Notes: generated by a model not told the origin, from the sequence alone. Shown: positions 9,801-17,570, counted from the stretch's first letter. The stretch is 20,909 bases of DNA from Ophiothrix spiculata (GCA_000969725.1 JXSR01S032579.1); one strand, 5' to 3'. Numbers and translations: made by a program.

Positions 9801-12800
9801 AAAGTAGTACAGGGGTCTATGGGAAATGTGGCAAAAGTGAAATTATTTAGTGTTGATTCAAAAAATCTGCCCGAGCATTTTTGTTAATTTTTTCACAAAA
9901 GTTGCGCACAAGTATGTTCTTTCAAATAAAAAAATAAAAATTGAGGGTCACGTACTTAATTTTCCAGAAAAATATTGAAATATGGCAATTTTTAGCTTCA
10001 AAACACTTCTCAGAGTATATGCGCATGCGTATTGCTGCACTTACCAACTCGGAAACTAGCGCGTAATGGTACGCGTGGACGGCGCGTGGACCAAACACCT
10101 TAAGTAGTGTTTTGCATGGAAACGAGCTTAGTGACACTTTTCATCATGCGATGCTTATTAATTTTGTGCAATTTGTATTTCACAGTGCAGTGTTTTATAT
10201 TTTAAAACAAATGTTAAACAATGTATATAAATTAATGTTTTACGATGTTCACACGGAAGATTTAGTTTCACCTCTTTATTATGTAGTGGTTCATCTGTGC
10301 AATTTTCCTGTTGTTGTTTTTTCCGACAGTGTAATCCGAGAGAAAAGTTTTATCCACTTTATTATGTTGTGGTTTTATGCAATTTGTAATTCCAAGTGAA
10401 AAAACTAATTATTTTAATTATAACACTTTAATGTCCTAATTATTGATGGCTTTATCACATCTCTTGTATATATTGTCAATAATCATATTATGAAAATCGT
10501 TCACACATTTTCAAGGGTTGAAGTGGGTGGCACGATATTTTAGCGTGGGTTCATCCTAGTTTAGAGGGTGTTTACGTAATTCACGGCCCTCTTTTGTCAA
10601 GTTGATAACTTTCTGTTATAGTCAGAAGTTTGTTGATGTCTTGTAACCTCACATTAATACCGTGTAGTCCACTACAACTCAACAGGGTTTTTATGTCTAT
10701 GTTATTTAATTTGTTTTGATTTGTTATCATGTGTTAATATTTTTCAGTAATTTGCATTTTTTAAACTAGAATTGTATTTTAAAGTATGTATGCAGGGCCC
10801 CGAGTAAGAACAGCTATTGGCTGATCGGGCTTACCCTGGGTAAAGATTAAAATAAATAAAAATAAATAAATAAAACTTTGAAATCCTCATTTGAACTTGT
10901 TATGCAAAGGCTAACATGTGATTTTCATTACATACATATGGGATAATCATCATAAAATAACTGAACAATTTGATCATATATTTATGGTATTTTCACAGAT
11001 ATAATTATGAATTATATTTAGTCTTTAATTAACAACTCTGCATAACAAAAGACTAACGTCAATCTACGTCCATTCTCAGAAACATTAAGCCATCTTATAG
11101 TAAACTAAAAGTGGATGTCTTCAGGTAAAAAATACCAGATAGTCAAAGAGTTTTATGTTCTTATTTAAATCAGGGCCCTGTCTCTCTCGCGTTTCTGCTG
11201 AAGCCTTTTTTTGACCATATTTGGTAGTCATTAAGGTAACATTAAGGTAACATGGGCGGGGTCTATGTAGATCAAATGTGCAACCATGCGCAGAACATTG
11301 CACATAGGAATCCAGACCCCGTGTGTGTGACTTGAAATCTTTAAGCTTATTAATCAGCGCAAATCAGCCGATTTCAAATGGAAATTTCACTCTTTGTGTC
11401 GGTGAGCTTATAGTACCATCAGCCAAAAGTTGTTCAGAATTAGTGTATCTAATGCTGTATGGGTCTGGTTCTATTTATTTTTCACTTTTATTGCACTGAA
11501 ATTCAAGAGATTTTGTTGACAAAATCAGCTAAAATCGAGCATACTAATGAGCTTGTACGTGATTGGTTGAATACATAATTAATTTTGTGACGTCGAATTA
11601 CAAATTTGCGCTGAAGCTTCATTTTTTCCGTTGGCAAGGTATACCAGATTCCTATCCCATAATTATCTAGAATCCCTGTTTAAATCTATTTACCAAGCAT
11701 AGGGTCTTGTTTCCTTGATGACACCAAGAACCTTATCCCTCGTCAACTTGTCTCTGTACATCAGATATGCCACTGTGACAGATGTACTTCGAGATACTCC
11801 CATAGAACTGAAAATGAAAGAAAAAATATTCAATCAATCAATAAATCAATCAATGATACAAGTACTTGCATGATAACATGCATACCCCATGAAGGAGTCT
11901 ATTCATACAGGGGACCCACGGCTTCACGTGACTGTCCGACCACGGAGCAAGTAGAAAACCGCTTGGCCCGGGGCTCGAACCCACAACCTCTGTATTACGA
12001 GACCCATGCTCTAACCGCTCGGCCACGCTCCCCTAGAACAACATTAGAACTTGTAATTTTTCTGAACAATTTGTAAATGAAATGTACATGAATTATAGGT
12101 AGTTAAAATTCAGGGGAATACAAATTAAAGTGTATACCCTATCCACTCATCCAATTCAACTATTTTCCGACTGACAAACCTTTAATTTTTTTAATACTCC
12201 AACTGTCAATAGTTTAACAAATCACCTTACTCTATCATTAAGCATTATAAAAGTATTTTGACATTATTTTTGCCACACTAGTATGAAATACCCCAATGCT
12301 ACCGTGACATACATTCAGAAAATACATAGTTGAATTGGACGAGTGAATAGGGTATTTGTTAGGGGCATTTTGGTTTGGCATGTGACCTCCCCTTCAACAC
12401 CTTAAGCTTTACCTAGCTCTTAAAGACGATCGCGGTGTTAGTTTTCACCAACAGGTGGCAGCGTTACAGAATCAGTTGTTGGTCAGTGGCGGGAAGATTT
12501 TGACAAAATGCGCGCGTGGTATCTAAGCGTAAGATTTACGCCTAATACGCATGACGCAACTCGCGCACAAACTTTTTATGCATTGTCTTCCCGGTAAGCG
12601 TGAAATAGTGACGAGTAGCTACGAGTGCTCCCGAGCCAAAGGCCCTTCAGTGATAAATCTTTTTACGTGTGATTTCCTATACCACAAAATGCTGATTTTT
12701 CAAATATTTGCTATCTGTAGAATTCTTTAATTTTTTGCTGGTCAATAGTGAATGTCAAATCCAGAAAAAAAAATATAGGATCACCGACTGTTTTTAAAAG

Positions 12801-13995
12801 ATCGCTAGAGCTGAAATTATATGGGATAAAATCTAAAAAACAATTTTCATTGCCGGAATGTCGAAATTTGGTTTTATAACATCAAACAGATAAAAAAGGT
12901 TAATTAATCTAACTCTCGAGTTTTCAAATTATCTTCAATTAAAAGGAAAATGACGTCGTAGCGCTTAGATGATCGGTGACCCTAATTTTTTATTGCTGAA
13001 TTTTGAAGTTTAGACTCTTATCTATTAACTGACAAAAAATAAACAAAATCTACAGGTAGGAACTATCCTGCGATTGTCCTTAAGTTAACATAGAGCGCAA
13101 GATACTCACTGCTGATGAAGGGAGATAAGGCAATATTTTTGTGGCTTTATATAATTTTGATTTGAGACCTGCCATGTAAGCTATTCATCAATTTGTGTAC
13201 TTGACTTGCAACAAACTGTGACGACAACTTGATACACCTCTAGGGTCTCTGTATATACACTAAGCTTTCAGAAATGATTATATTTTCTTTTTGAGTTTCT
13301 TAAATGATGATTTATGTTTCCCAGGGCTGCAAAATAAATTGCTCTGTAGACAAAATATACTCAGCTTTAAAGCAATACTATAAAGGGTTAAAAATGAAGC
13401 GCCCCCTGTCACCCATGACTTTTGATTTTTTGGGCTTATTGGGTTTATTTTTGGTAGATATGAATACCCTCCAAACGATTTGGCTCAATGATGCTTACTT
13501 TTTCTGTTATGGTCATTTGTTGAATTAAATTCGGGATCCCGAATTTAATTCCACATGTATTAGTATAGGAAAGCATGCATGTGCTTTTTATCCATTTTTT
13601 GTTGGCAAAACAATTTTTTTGTCACAAAATACACTTGAAAAAACGCTTTTAGATATTCACATTCCTCTATTTTATGCTGTTTTTACTATAAACCATTTTG
13701 CATCAAAATCTTTGCTTTAATGTGAAATTTGGGCGCTAACTTACCAGTGAATTAAAACCTTGCCTTGGTTCAGGGCATCATCAATAAACCTAAAGCATTT
13801 GTCCAGATGTCCGAGTAAATCTCGATGAGGCTCGTCATACATTTTGATATACAGATGCTGCAACTTGGCATCGACCTCTGGTTCTTCCAACTCTACACTA
13901 AGAACATGAGTGATTCCATGAGAGTCGAGTTGCTGTGTGCCCTCTGCATTGCTGTGATCACCAATAAATATGTTAGGGCTTACTTCATTCATCAT
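3770..13995 (-). CDS. DUSP12: DUSP12, dual-specificity protein phosphatase 12 (seven coding exons, complete)
   Basis: Joining minus-strand exons 13995-13745, 11807-11694, 9110-8992, 6985-6889, 5809-5608, 4616-4568 and 3873-3770 gives 936 nt, or 311 residues plus TGA. Every junction is GT-AG and the frame holds throughout. Residues 1 to about 150 are a DSP phosphatase domain: NIFIGD near the start, probable general-acid Asp54 in YDEPHRDLL, and the P-loop HCSMGVSRS with nucleophile Cys84 and Arg90. Residues about 188-300 are the DUSP12/Yvh1-type zinc-binding domain, with C190xxC193, H206, C239, C264xxC267 and C281xC283, plus the conserved words LGSFNW, QCSCG and TPAFQIH. The family (human about 340 aa, yeast Yvh1) dephosphorylates phosphotyrosine and phosphoserine/threonine, and the Yvh1 zinc domain acts in late 60S ribosome maturation; that role is inferred here. 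The start ATG is preceded in frame by a TGA at 14005-14007. The 5' UTR promoter exon was not identified. Confidence 0.95.
3931..4030 (+). mobile_element. Fragment of the GTGACCRTCCA element family (intron 6)
   Basis: This stretch begins GTGACCATCCATC and ends TTATTTTTTTGACAG. It shares block order with the intact element at 8050-8470: GTGACC.TCCA, GCTACAG, AGGTCATA-like, then ATTTATTTTTT.GACAG. No matching right terminus was seen, so it is truncated or disrupted. Confidence 0.55.
4190..4340. repeat. Near-perfect long hairpin, 151 bp (foldback MITE)
   Basis: Arms of about 69 bp, 4190-4258 and 4271-4340, are inverted copies with only a few mismatches. The outer 28 or so bases, starting GTGTACCGCCGCGGCAAAAG, are identical. 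The loop is about 12 nt. ATAT flanks both sides (4186-4189, 4341-4344). It lies in intron 6 of DUSP12, so it would be transcribed as a long stem-loop on either strand. Weaker inverted similarity (GGTATTT) continues outward to about 4163 and 4371. Confidence 0.85.
4568..4616 (-). CDS. DUSP12: DUSP12 coding exon 6 (49-nt microexon, second CxxC)
   Basis: A 49-nt exon with acceptor GCACACCAG|C and donor G|GTAAGT. It encodes LQCPKCDARLGSFNWA plus one base. This matches human LLCPKCSAKLGSFNWY almost residue for residue. Cys264 and Cys267 are the third zinc-ligand pair. It is far too short for ORF calling and was found from the conserved CPKC..LGSFNW block. Confidence 0.92.
4654..5007. mobile_element. 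TTAA-flanked MITE (piggyBac-like), 354 bp
   Basis: The left end AGGTGTAGGTTCC and right end (reversed) AGGTGCAGGTTCC form a 13-bp TIR with one mismatch, flanked by TTAA at 4650-4653 and 5008-5011. CCCTGGGGATGAG occurs twice inside (near 4794 and 4974). It lies in intron 5 just upstream of exon 6. Confidence 0.77.
5012..5607. other. Intron 5 remainder, nothing recognised
   Basis: A+T-rich intron sequence. Overlapping short frames on both strands have no family features and are broken by the DUSP12 splice structure. Confidence 0.6.
5608..5809 (-). CDS. DUSP12: DUSP12 coding exon 5 (zinc domain, His and Cys ligands)
   Basis: The acceptor is TTCAAACAG|G and the donor is AAG|GTAACA. It encodes RNVVQESSVLNHE (human RSLFRSSSILDHR), a variable low-complexity stretch of Ala, Pro and Ser, then STCTSIFTEPVKWMEPSL (human QCTSYFIEPVQWMESAL). 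His206 and Cys239 correspond to conserved metal-ligand positions. The Ala/Pro/Ser stretch is the least conserved part. Confidence 0.92.
5810..6470. other. Intron 4 proximal part, nothing recognised
   Basis: A+T-rich intron sequence with a T-run near 6300 and a small CCCC-TTTTC-GGGG hairpin near 6357-6370. No element ends were found. Confidence 0.55.
6480..6876. mobile_element. TIR element with 9-bp target duplication (Mutator-like MITE), 397 bp
   Basis: GATGAGACC is repeated exactly at 6471-6479 and 6877-6885. The ends CCCGGGGGGCTACTTAGTAC and (reversed) a C3G-run followed by TGGAACTCAACTTTGG are imperfect inverted repeats. Both arms then reach GGGACGTGCC at matching distances. A 9-bp duplication points to Mutator-like elements. 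The right copy of the duplication lies at intron positions +4 to +12 of DUSP12 exon 4, immediately beside the splice donor. Open frames inside are AT-rich shadows. Confidence 0.75.
6889..6985 (-). CDS. DUSP12: DUSP12 coding exon 4 (first zinc-binding CxxC)
   Basis: The acceptor is TCTGACAG|GG and the donor is AG|GTAGGT. It encodes VPDEMLAADPQTSAQANM and ends IYKCRKC, matching human VLYKCRKCR. Cys190 and Cys193 are the first zinc-ligand pair. The intron after it is entered by a transposable element whose 9-bp target duplication starts at intron position +4 (see the entry at 6480-6876). Confidence 0.92.
6986..7371. other. Intron 3 3' part, nothing recognised
   Basis: A+T-rich intron sequence upstream of exon 4 with no repeat ends or coding frame that I can support. 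Confidence 0.55.
7376..7636 (-). mobile_element. TTAA-flanked MITE carrying a tRNA-like segment, copy 1 (261 bp)
   Basis: TTAA flanks the element at 7372-7375 and 7637-7640. The ends CCCTAACTGACCA are perfect 13-bp inverted repeats, and CCC starts after TTAA match piggyBac. On the minus strand the interior has a tRNA-like block: a 14-nt A-box relative TAGCGCCTCAGCGG (about 7511-7524) and an exact B box GGTTCGAATCC (7456-7466). The element shares its interior with the copy at 17725-17958, including GACCTCTCGC and GTCTATGAC.TATTTGGAC. Confidence 0.75.
7641..8045. other. Intron 3, nothing recognised
   Basis: A+T-rich sequence between two elements. There are no coding features. Confidence 0.55.
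8050..8470. mobile_element. TIR element with GTGACCGTCCAGCCC ends, 421 bp
   Basis: The first 15 bp (8050-8064) and last 15 bp (8456-8470) are perfect inverted repeats. The similarity continues inward to GTAAATGCCAG, a TIR of about 35 bp. AAAT lies directly on both sides (8046-8049, 8471-8474), a possible 4-bp duplication. The superfamily is unclear. A diverged partial relative lies at 3931-4030. Confidence 0.7.
8475..8640. repeat. Short degenerate direct repeats (GAYGAGCC words)
   Basis: CCCGACGAGCC near 8488, CCTGATGAGCC near 8529 and CCTGGTGAGCC near 8572 recur about every 42 bp. A minor degenerate tandem repeat with no coding evidence. The rest of intron 3 up to 8991 has nothing recognisable. 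Confidence 0.35.
8992..9110 (-). CDS. DUSP12: DUSP12 coding exon 3 (end of the DSP domain and linker)
   Basis: The acceptor is CATCTTTCAG|T and the donor is AAAG|GTAGGA. It encodes PNEGFMEQLALFEAMG, which matches human NEGFEWQLKLYQAMG, then LDISNQEFKQHRLEQL, which matches the human SAIYKQYRLQKV segment. Phases are 1-39 codons-1. The exon closes the catalytic domain and starts the linker to the zinc domain. Confidence 0.92.
9205..10395. repeat. Intron 2 satellite, about 6.5 units of 109-139 bp, interrupted
   Basis: The phrase GTGCAATTTGTAT...CAGTGCAGTGTTTT recurs. Anchoring on the CAGTG before the T-run gives 9233, 9342, 9456, 9583, 10188 and 10327, with a partial last unit at about 10378. 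The gap 9583-10188 holds an inserted element. Subtracting it and one TTAA (481 bp) leaves a spacing of 124 bp, in line with the rest. Each unit also has a GGAAATGAG-like block and a TTATGTGGT-like block. Confidence 0.85.
9623..10099. mobile_element. TTAA-flanked MITE inserted in the satellite, 477 bp
   Basis: The ends GGTGTTTGGTCCA are perfect 13-bp inverted repeats, with TTAA at 9619-9622 and 10100-10103. Inside, AATAAAAATTG.GGGTCACG occurs twice (about 9722 and 9933) and the right end is rich in CGCG words. Its base composition differs from the surrounding satellite. Confidence 0.85.
10400..10876 (+). mobile_element. 3' end of a non-LTR retrotransposon (UTR and tail)
   Basis: The block from GCAGGGCCCCGAGTAAGAAC through GCTGATCGGGCTTACCCTGG is followed directly by an (AAATA/AAAT)n tail at 10847-10876. 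A GC-rich terminal block plus a short-unit A-rich tail is typical of CR1/L2-type element ends. The 5' boundary is uncertain; the sequence upstream to 10400 resembles a 3' UTR and holds no reverse-transcriptase motif. Confidence 0.5.
11304..11655. mobile_element. Diverged TIR element, 352 bp (intron 2)
   Basis: ATAGGAATC at 11304 and its inverse ending at 11655 lie at the same offset from a second inverted pair, TCAGCGCAAAT (near 11353) and ATTTGCGCTGA (near 11605-11616). This suggests a TIR of about 60 bp, moderately diverged. No clear target duplication. It ends about 40 bp from DUSP12 exon 2. Confidence 0.5.
11694..11807 (-). CDS. DUSP12: DUSP12 coding exon 2 (catalytic P-loop)
   Basis: The acceptor is CATTTTCAG|T and the donor is G|GTAAAT. 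The first base completes the catalytic Cys84 codon (TG|T). The exon then encodes SMGVSRS, giving the HCxxGxxRS signature of dual-specificity phosphatases, followed by TSVTVAYLMYRDKLTRDK and KETRPYA. The final TG is the start of a second split Cys codon (Cys122). This was too short to appear as a long open frame and was found from the P-loop. Confidence 0.93.
11830..12034 (-). mobile_element. tRNA-derived SINE, about 205 bp, in sense with DUSP12
   Basis: On the minus strand it opens GGGGAGCGTGGCCGAGCGG. The Pol III A box TGGCCGAGCGG (12015-12025) and B box GGTTCGAGCCC (11971-11981) are both canonical. The anticodon stem does not pair, so it is not a working tRNA. A body of about 120 bp follows, then an (ATTG)n tail at 11830-11856. 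The tail lies about 22 nt upstream of the exon 2 acceptor. Confidence 0.8.
12134..12355. mobile_element. TIR element, 222 bp (intron 1)
   Basis: The ends ATACCCTATCCACTCATCC and (reversed) ATACCCTATTCACTCGTCC continue to AATTCAACTAT, an inverted repeat of about 30 bp with two mismatches. The target duplication is unclear. The interior is A+T-rich and non-coding. Confidence 0.7.
12424..13079. mobile_element. TTAA-flanked element, 656 bp (intron 1)
   Basis: The left end AGACGATCGCGGTGTTAGTT and right end (reversed) GGACAATCGCAGGATAGTTC are imperfect inverted repeats. TTAA flanks it at 12420-12423 and 13080-13083. The left third is CpG-rich (CGCGCG, GCGTAAG words) against an A+T-rich right part. 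No transposase frame was seen. Confidence 0.65.
13084..13521. other. Intron 1, nothing recognised
   Basis: A+T-rich intron. The open frame at 13304-13528 has no homologue that I recognise and no splice context. Confidence 0.5.
13522..13551. repeat. Perfect 30-bp palindrome with no loop
   Basis: GAATTAAATTCGGGA is followed at once by its exact reverse complement, centred on a GGATCC site, in DUSP12 intron 1. Confidence 0.95.
13745..13995 (-). CDS. DUSP12: DUSP12 coding exon 1 (start codon, DSP domain N-terminal half)
   Basis: Encodes residues 1-83 plus the first two bases of the Cys84 codon. It begins MMNEVSPNIFIGD, which aligns with the MLEVQPGLYFGG start of the human phosphatase domain. 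It includes HGITHVLSV and the helix LLGHLDKCFRFIDDAL, and ends GKVLIH. The donor is G|GTAAGT at 13744. The ATG at 13993-13995 is taken as the start because an in-frame TGA lies 12 nt upstream. A possible splice acceptor (TTTCATATCAG) ends at 14012, so the exon may begin at 14011 with a short 5' UTR and an upstream untranslated exon elsewhere. Confidence 0.93.
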
Positions 13996-14014
13996 GCAGT
14001 AGGTTCAAATCCTG
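13993..14014 (-). promoter_or_regulatory. DUSP12: Candidate 3' splice site and short 5' UTR before the DUSP12 start
   Basis: On the minus strand, TTTCATATCAG precedes GATTTGAACC and the ATGATG start. If used, 16 nt of 5' UTR lie in coding exon 1 and the rest of the leader sits in an upstream exon, possibly in the CpG-rich area near 20 kb. This is inference only. Confidence 0.35.
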
Positions 14015-14134
14015 ATATGAAACATAAAACAAGTCATTCATTTCAGGTTAATTTTCTTGCTAAAAGATAACTGAATTAAGCCATTCAAAGTTGTTTTGAA
14101 ATTTTATTTGCAATACAATTATCATCACCATTAG

Positions 14135-14872
14135 GGTGCATCAAACGCCCCTTATGTTAGTGGAATTTTTTCTACCTAGTCTTAAAATGTTCCAATTGTC
14201 ACAAAATTAACATGCATCAAGTTTAAATTAATTTGAACATTGTCTTGGGTACCCACGGAGAGCTCTAAGTTACAGTATACATATGTTCCAATGTGGAAAG
14301 TTCGTTGACCCTTGTACAACCTCAATTAGGAGTCGATGCATCAATTTGAAGCAGCTATAATGATAAAAACGTTTGGATTTAACAACTCATCTCTTATGAT
14401 CTAATACACCAAAGATTACCTTTTAATCTGTGATACATAAGTTGCCAAAAATAAGTATTGTGCCTGAGAAATAAATCATGACCTTGACCTTTTATATCAT
14501 GTTTTGGGGCATTTTTTTGACATTTTGACACTGAATTTTGCAAGCTTCTTTATTTGTATGAAGTAAATTTTTATCACAGCTTCAACATGATCATTAGTCC
14601 TATTAGTTCATTTAATGTGAGCTTTCAAAGTTCAAAGGGTTTCCATGCTATAGCTGAGCACTTTAAATTGTAAGGCCGGCTTCTAATTGGAATTGTACAG
14701 GGGTCAACAAACTTTCCCACATAGGAACACATGCTGTAACTTCATCTTCTCTGTGACTACCCAAGACAATGCCCGAATTGATTCAAACTTGGCATTTGTT
14801 AATTTTGGGACAATTGGGACATCTTCAGACTAGGTAGAAAAAATTCCTTTGACATGAGGGGCGTTTGATGCC
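14135..14872. mobile_element. Long-TIR element, 738 bp, with arms of about 205 bp
   Basis: The left arm 14135-14340 and right arm 14675-14872 are inverted copies. Shared blocks are CATCAAACGCCCCT, GGAATTTTTTCTACCTAGTC, CATTGTCTTGGGTA, AAGTTACAG and GTTGACCC. The right flank is TTAA (14873-14876); the left is TTAG (14131-14134), probably a decayed TTAA. The middle is non-coding. It lies just upstream of the DUSP12 start. Confidence 0.75.
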
Positions 14873-14953
14873 TTAATCACCGTACCAACATTCTGTATCT
14901 TTGATCCATAATTAAAGGTTAACAATTCAAAGGCACCTTTCATGTTGTGAGTG

Positions 14954-15081
14954 AAATGAGACAAATTCAATGCATGTGTGGTCAATTTTGACGTGTCCGT
15001 TTTATGAGGCCAGTAGGGGTCGAGTGAATTGCACAGCAGTCAAAATTTACCACAATTAAGTGCAATGATTTTGTCTCATTT
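14954..15081. repeat. Inverted repeat, 128 bp
   Basis: AAATGAGACAAA at the left and its inverse at the right are followed inward by TGTGGTCAATTTTGAC and its near-inverse. The arms are about 45 bp with small indels. It lies about 80 bp from the long-TIR element and may be a separate foldback. Confidence 0.6.
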
Positions 15082-15168
15082 GTAGCCTAAAAGATCAGCT
15101 AATCTTGAGGGCATCATCATATGATAATGTCACACAGGGTGTTTGACTTAAATCAAGCTGATTTTAAT

Positions 15169-15216
15169 CATGATTTAAATCATGATTTAAATCATGATTT
15201 AAATCATGATTTTAAT
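15169..15216. repeat. Self-complementary 12-bp tandem repeat, four units
   Basis: CATGATTTAAAT starts at 15169, 15181, 15193 and 15205. Each unit is itself palindromic in phase (ATTTAAAT, ATCATGAT), so the whole array can form alternative hairpins. Confidence 0.85.
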
Positions 15217-15219
15217 TGC

Positions 15220-17158
15220 AAAAGAATCTAGATTTATTTGATAAATAGAATTTGTTGCTTAAAATCATGATTTGTTTCAAAAAATCAACAACCTTGATGT
15301 CACAGCATCAAGATAAGGTGCCAGTATACTTTGAGCATGCGGTGGTTGTCGTTATCAATTTTTTGTGCCATTTTCAGCAAACCATCCCTCTCTTAGTAAG
15401 ATTGCAAGTGAGTGTTACAGAACTTTGGCTAATTGAAAAAATGACTGTTTGTGGGCGGATTGCATGGTTGGCGTAGTAACGTGTCACAATAGTGTTTGTT
15501 TACCACTTTGTAGAATAGGCAACTTCCTTCATTTGCAGGAAGTGATTTTTTCATATCTGTTTGATCTTTTTTAAAGTGTGGAATTTTTAGATAATCAAGC
15601 AAATAATCACCGCTTCCAGAATCTATGGTCTACTATTTGATGGTCAAAATTTCTTGATCTTTTTCCAATTGCTTAAAATTATTACTTTAAACTAAGCATG
15701 TGTTCAACTCGATTAGGGCCTATATCAGGCCTCTAGACTTTATATGTCTTATTTCCCGATAGCTTTCCGTTGGGGACAGTAGCCTTTTACGATGTGTCCC
15801 ATAAGCATTTAGGTACAATTCTACTGGCTTATGGGTGAGGTTTGTATCATTTTCTCAATTTGCGTGGGTATATTATGTTTTGAAATACAAATTCCAACCA
15901 GAATTTACTTCCAGCAATGATTTGGAGGAAAGGATAACCTTAAAAAACAAAATAACAAATCTTCAGAATTCGGCAGATTTGGTTACTTTTTACAATTTTT
16001 TTGTTAAAAATTGTCTTTATAACACACACATTGTTCAATATTTACAGTTGAAAATGTTTTGAATAGGCCTATATGCCTATGGATAATTTAGCAACAACTT
16101 TCATGTGAACATCAAAACAGGCAAATGCAAAAGTAATACTGTTTCAGACCAATTTGCAAAATTGTATTTTTGCTTGTTTTTATATATTAAAACCAATGTT
16201 CTTATACATCTACCTTATCTTGACTTCAATTTAAATAAAACAATGTTTACCTTCACCACCAAAAAATTTGAAATTAATTCAAAATAGTAGAAAAGTTAAA
16301 AAACATTGTTCTAATTGGCTTTTTTTTAAATAATGAAATATTTTGGGATTTTCACTTTTGAAACGAGGGTCCAAAAATCATAACGAGGGCGGATGACAGA
16401 AAACTCAATATGGTATTGAGTTATAAGGGCCTAATAACTTATGATAAACTTGCTCGAGACACGCGAGCCAAAAAAACCTTTGTTTTTGACTTGACTCGAG
16501 GCAAGCTGTATAGGACAGCCTATCACATAACAGTAATTTGTGCATAAAATGAAAAATACTAATGGTACTTGAAAATACAGTTCTTTACATAAAGGTTGCA
16601 GATTTCGGCAAGTTTTACCAATTTTTCGGCCAATTTTGGTCAAAGAATATTGATAGAATGCCACTTCTATTAAATAACAAATCAATCCCTGTAAAAAGCG
16701 TTTTTCAGGGTTGTTAGATATATGGTTTGTAGCTGAGCTAAGTAAGCCATTTTTGGCTTACTTATCTCAGGTATGTGGTATTTTCTGATGATTTTCAACT
16801 TATTTTATTCTTTATTTTTAAAATTAATACTTGGCCAAGATTCTTCCCACATGTATATTTTTTACCTACATATTTTTTTTACTTTAACCGATAGAACATG
16901 TTTATAGTAAATATAACCTACAACAAGTAGTTTTCCATGATTTTGAGGAATATTGGAGAAATTGCAATTCTTTACCTACTTTAATTTTTTATGCCGGCGA
17001 AAAAAGTGGTGTGAAAACAGTGTTTCTAAAAAAAAATTTAGAACTACACCTGTGATGGCCAAACAAATTATATCTTTGATGAAATTGTTTCTCTTTTAAT
17101 ATGTATTAAATAATATCTAGGAGCTTTGTTTGAACTTTTATCTGGTAAATATATCTCA
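15220..17158. other. No gene recognised; A+T-rich with small hairpins
   Basis: There is no supported coding exon. It holds a 15-bp-stem hairpin at 16734-16769 (TGAG.TAAGTAAGCC, loop of 6, one mismatch) and an inverted pair CTTGCTCGAG / CTCGAGGCAAG around 16449-16504. TAGGCCTATA-like words recur at 15718 and 16065. Confidence 0.55.
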
Positions 17159-17159
17159 G

Positions 17160-17235
17160 TTAATAATAATAATAATATCTGGCATTTATATGCACGCTAT
17201 TCACCGAAGTACCATAGTGCTTGACATTATTACAC
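17160..17235. mobile_element. Fragment of a dispersed (AAT)n-GGCATTTATA repeat
   Basis: (TAA)n is followed by TCTGGCATTTATATGCACGC, then CACCGAAGTACCATAGTGCTT. This layout, with an (AAT)n tail next to a GGCATTTATATAGCGC-like and AAGCGCTT-like block, is a widely dispersed SINE/LINE end in marine animals. The identification is from memory of the pattern and is uncertain. Confidence 0.4.
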
Positions 17236-17345
17236 TGTTATCAGGAAATCGTCACAATCATTTCACCTCAACTAGATCGCAATCTTAAGACGCAGGCCTA
17301 TCGGAATTTAGATTGTAATATTCCCCTAACAGCTCCCGCTTGGGT

Positions 17346-17440
17346 TAGAACTAGTATCATTCCTCTGATCTCCCCTCCCAGTGACCAACAGGCGCCCTAG
17401 CGGCGAGCACAAACCGCAAGGGCAAACGATACTAGTTCTA
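17346..17440. repeat. 13-bp perfect inverted repeat, 95 bp span
   Basis: TAGAACTAGTATC at 17346-17358 and its exact inverse at 17428-17440. It could be the ends of a tiny element, but no target duplication was seen. Confidence 0.5.
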
Positions 17441-17570
17441 CAACAACTGACAAAAAAGCAGTGTTCAACCAGCCAAACCAACTCAAAGTTATAGGCTTGG
17501 TAAGTCACAGGACAGAAATTACCAACTTACCAGCAAATCACCCGTTTGCAGTTCCTATTGACTTTCACAT

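Noticed and set aside
11960..12034. Possible true tRNA gene
   Set aside because: The A and B boxes are good but the anticodon stem does not pair, and a SINE body and tail follow.
11870..12076. Plus-strand frame with GSNPQPLYYETHALTARP
   Set aside because: It is the antisense of the SINE's tRNA-like part, a well-known false ORF type.
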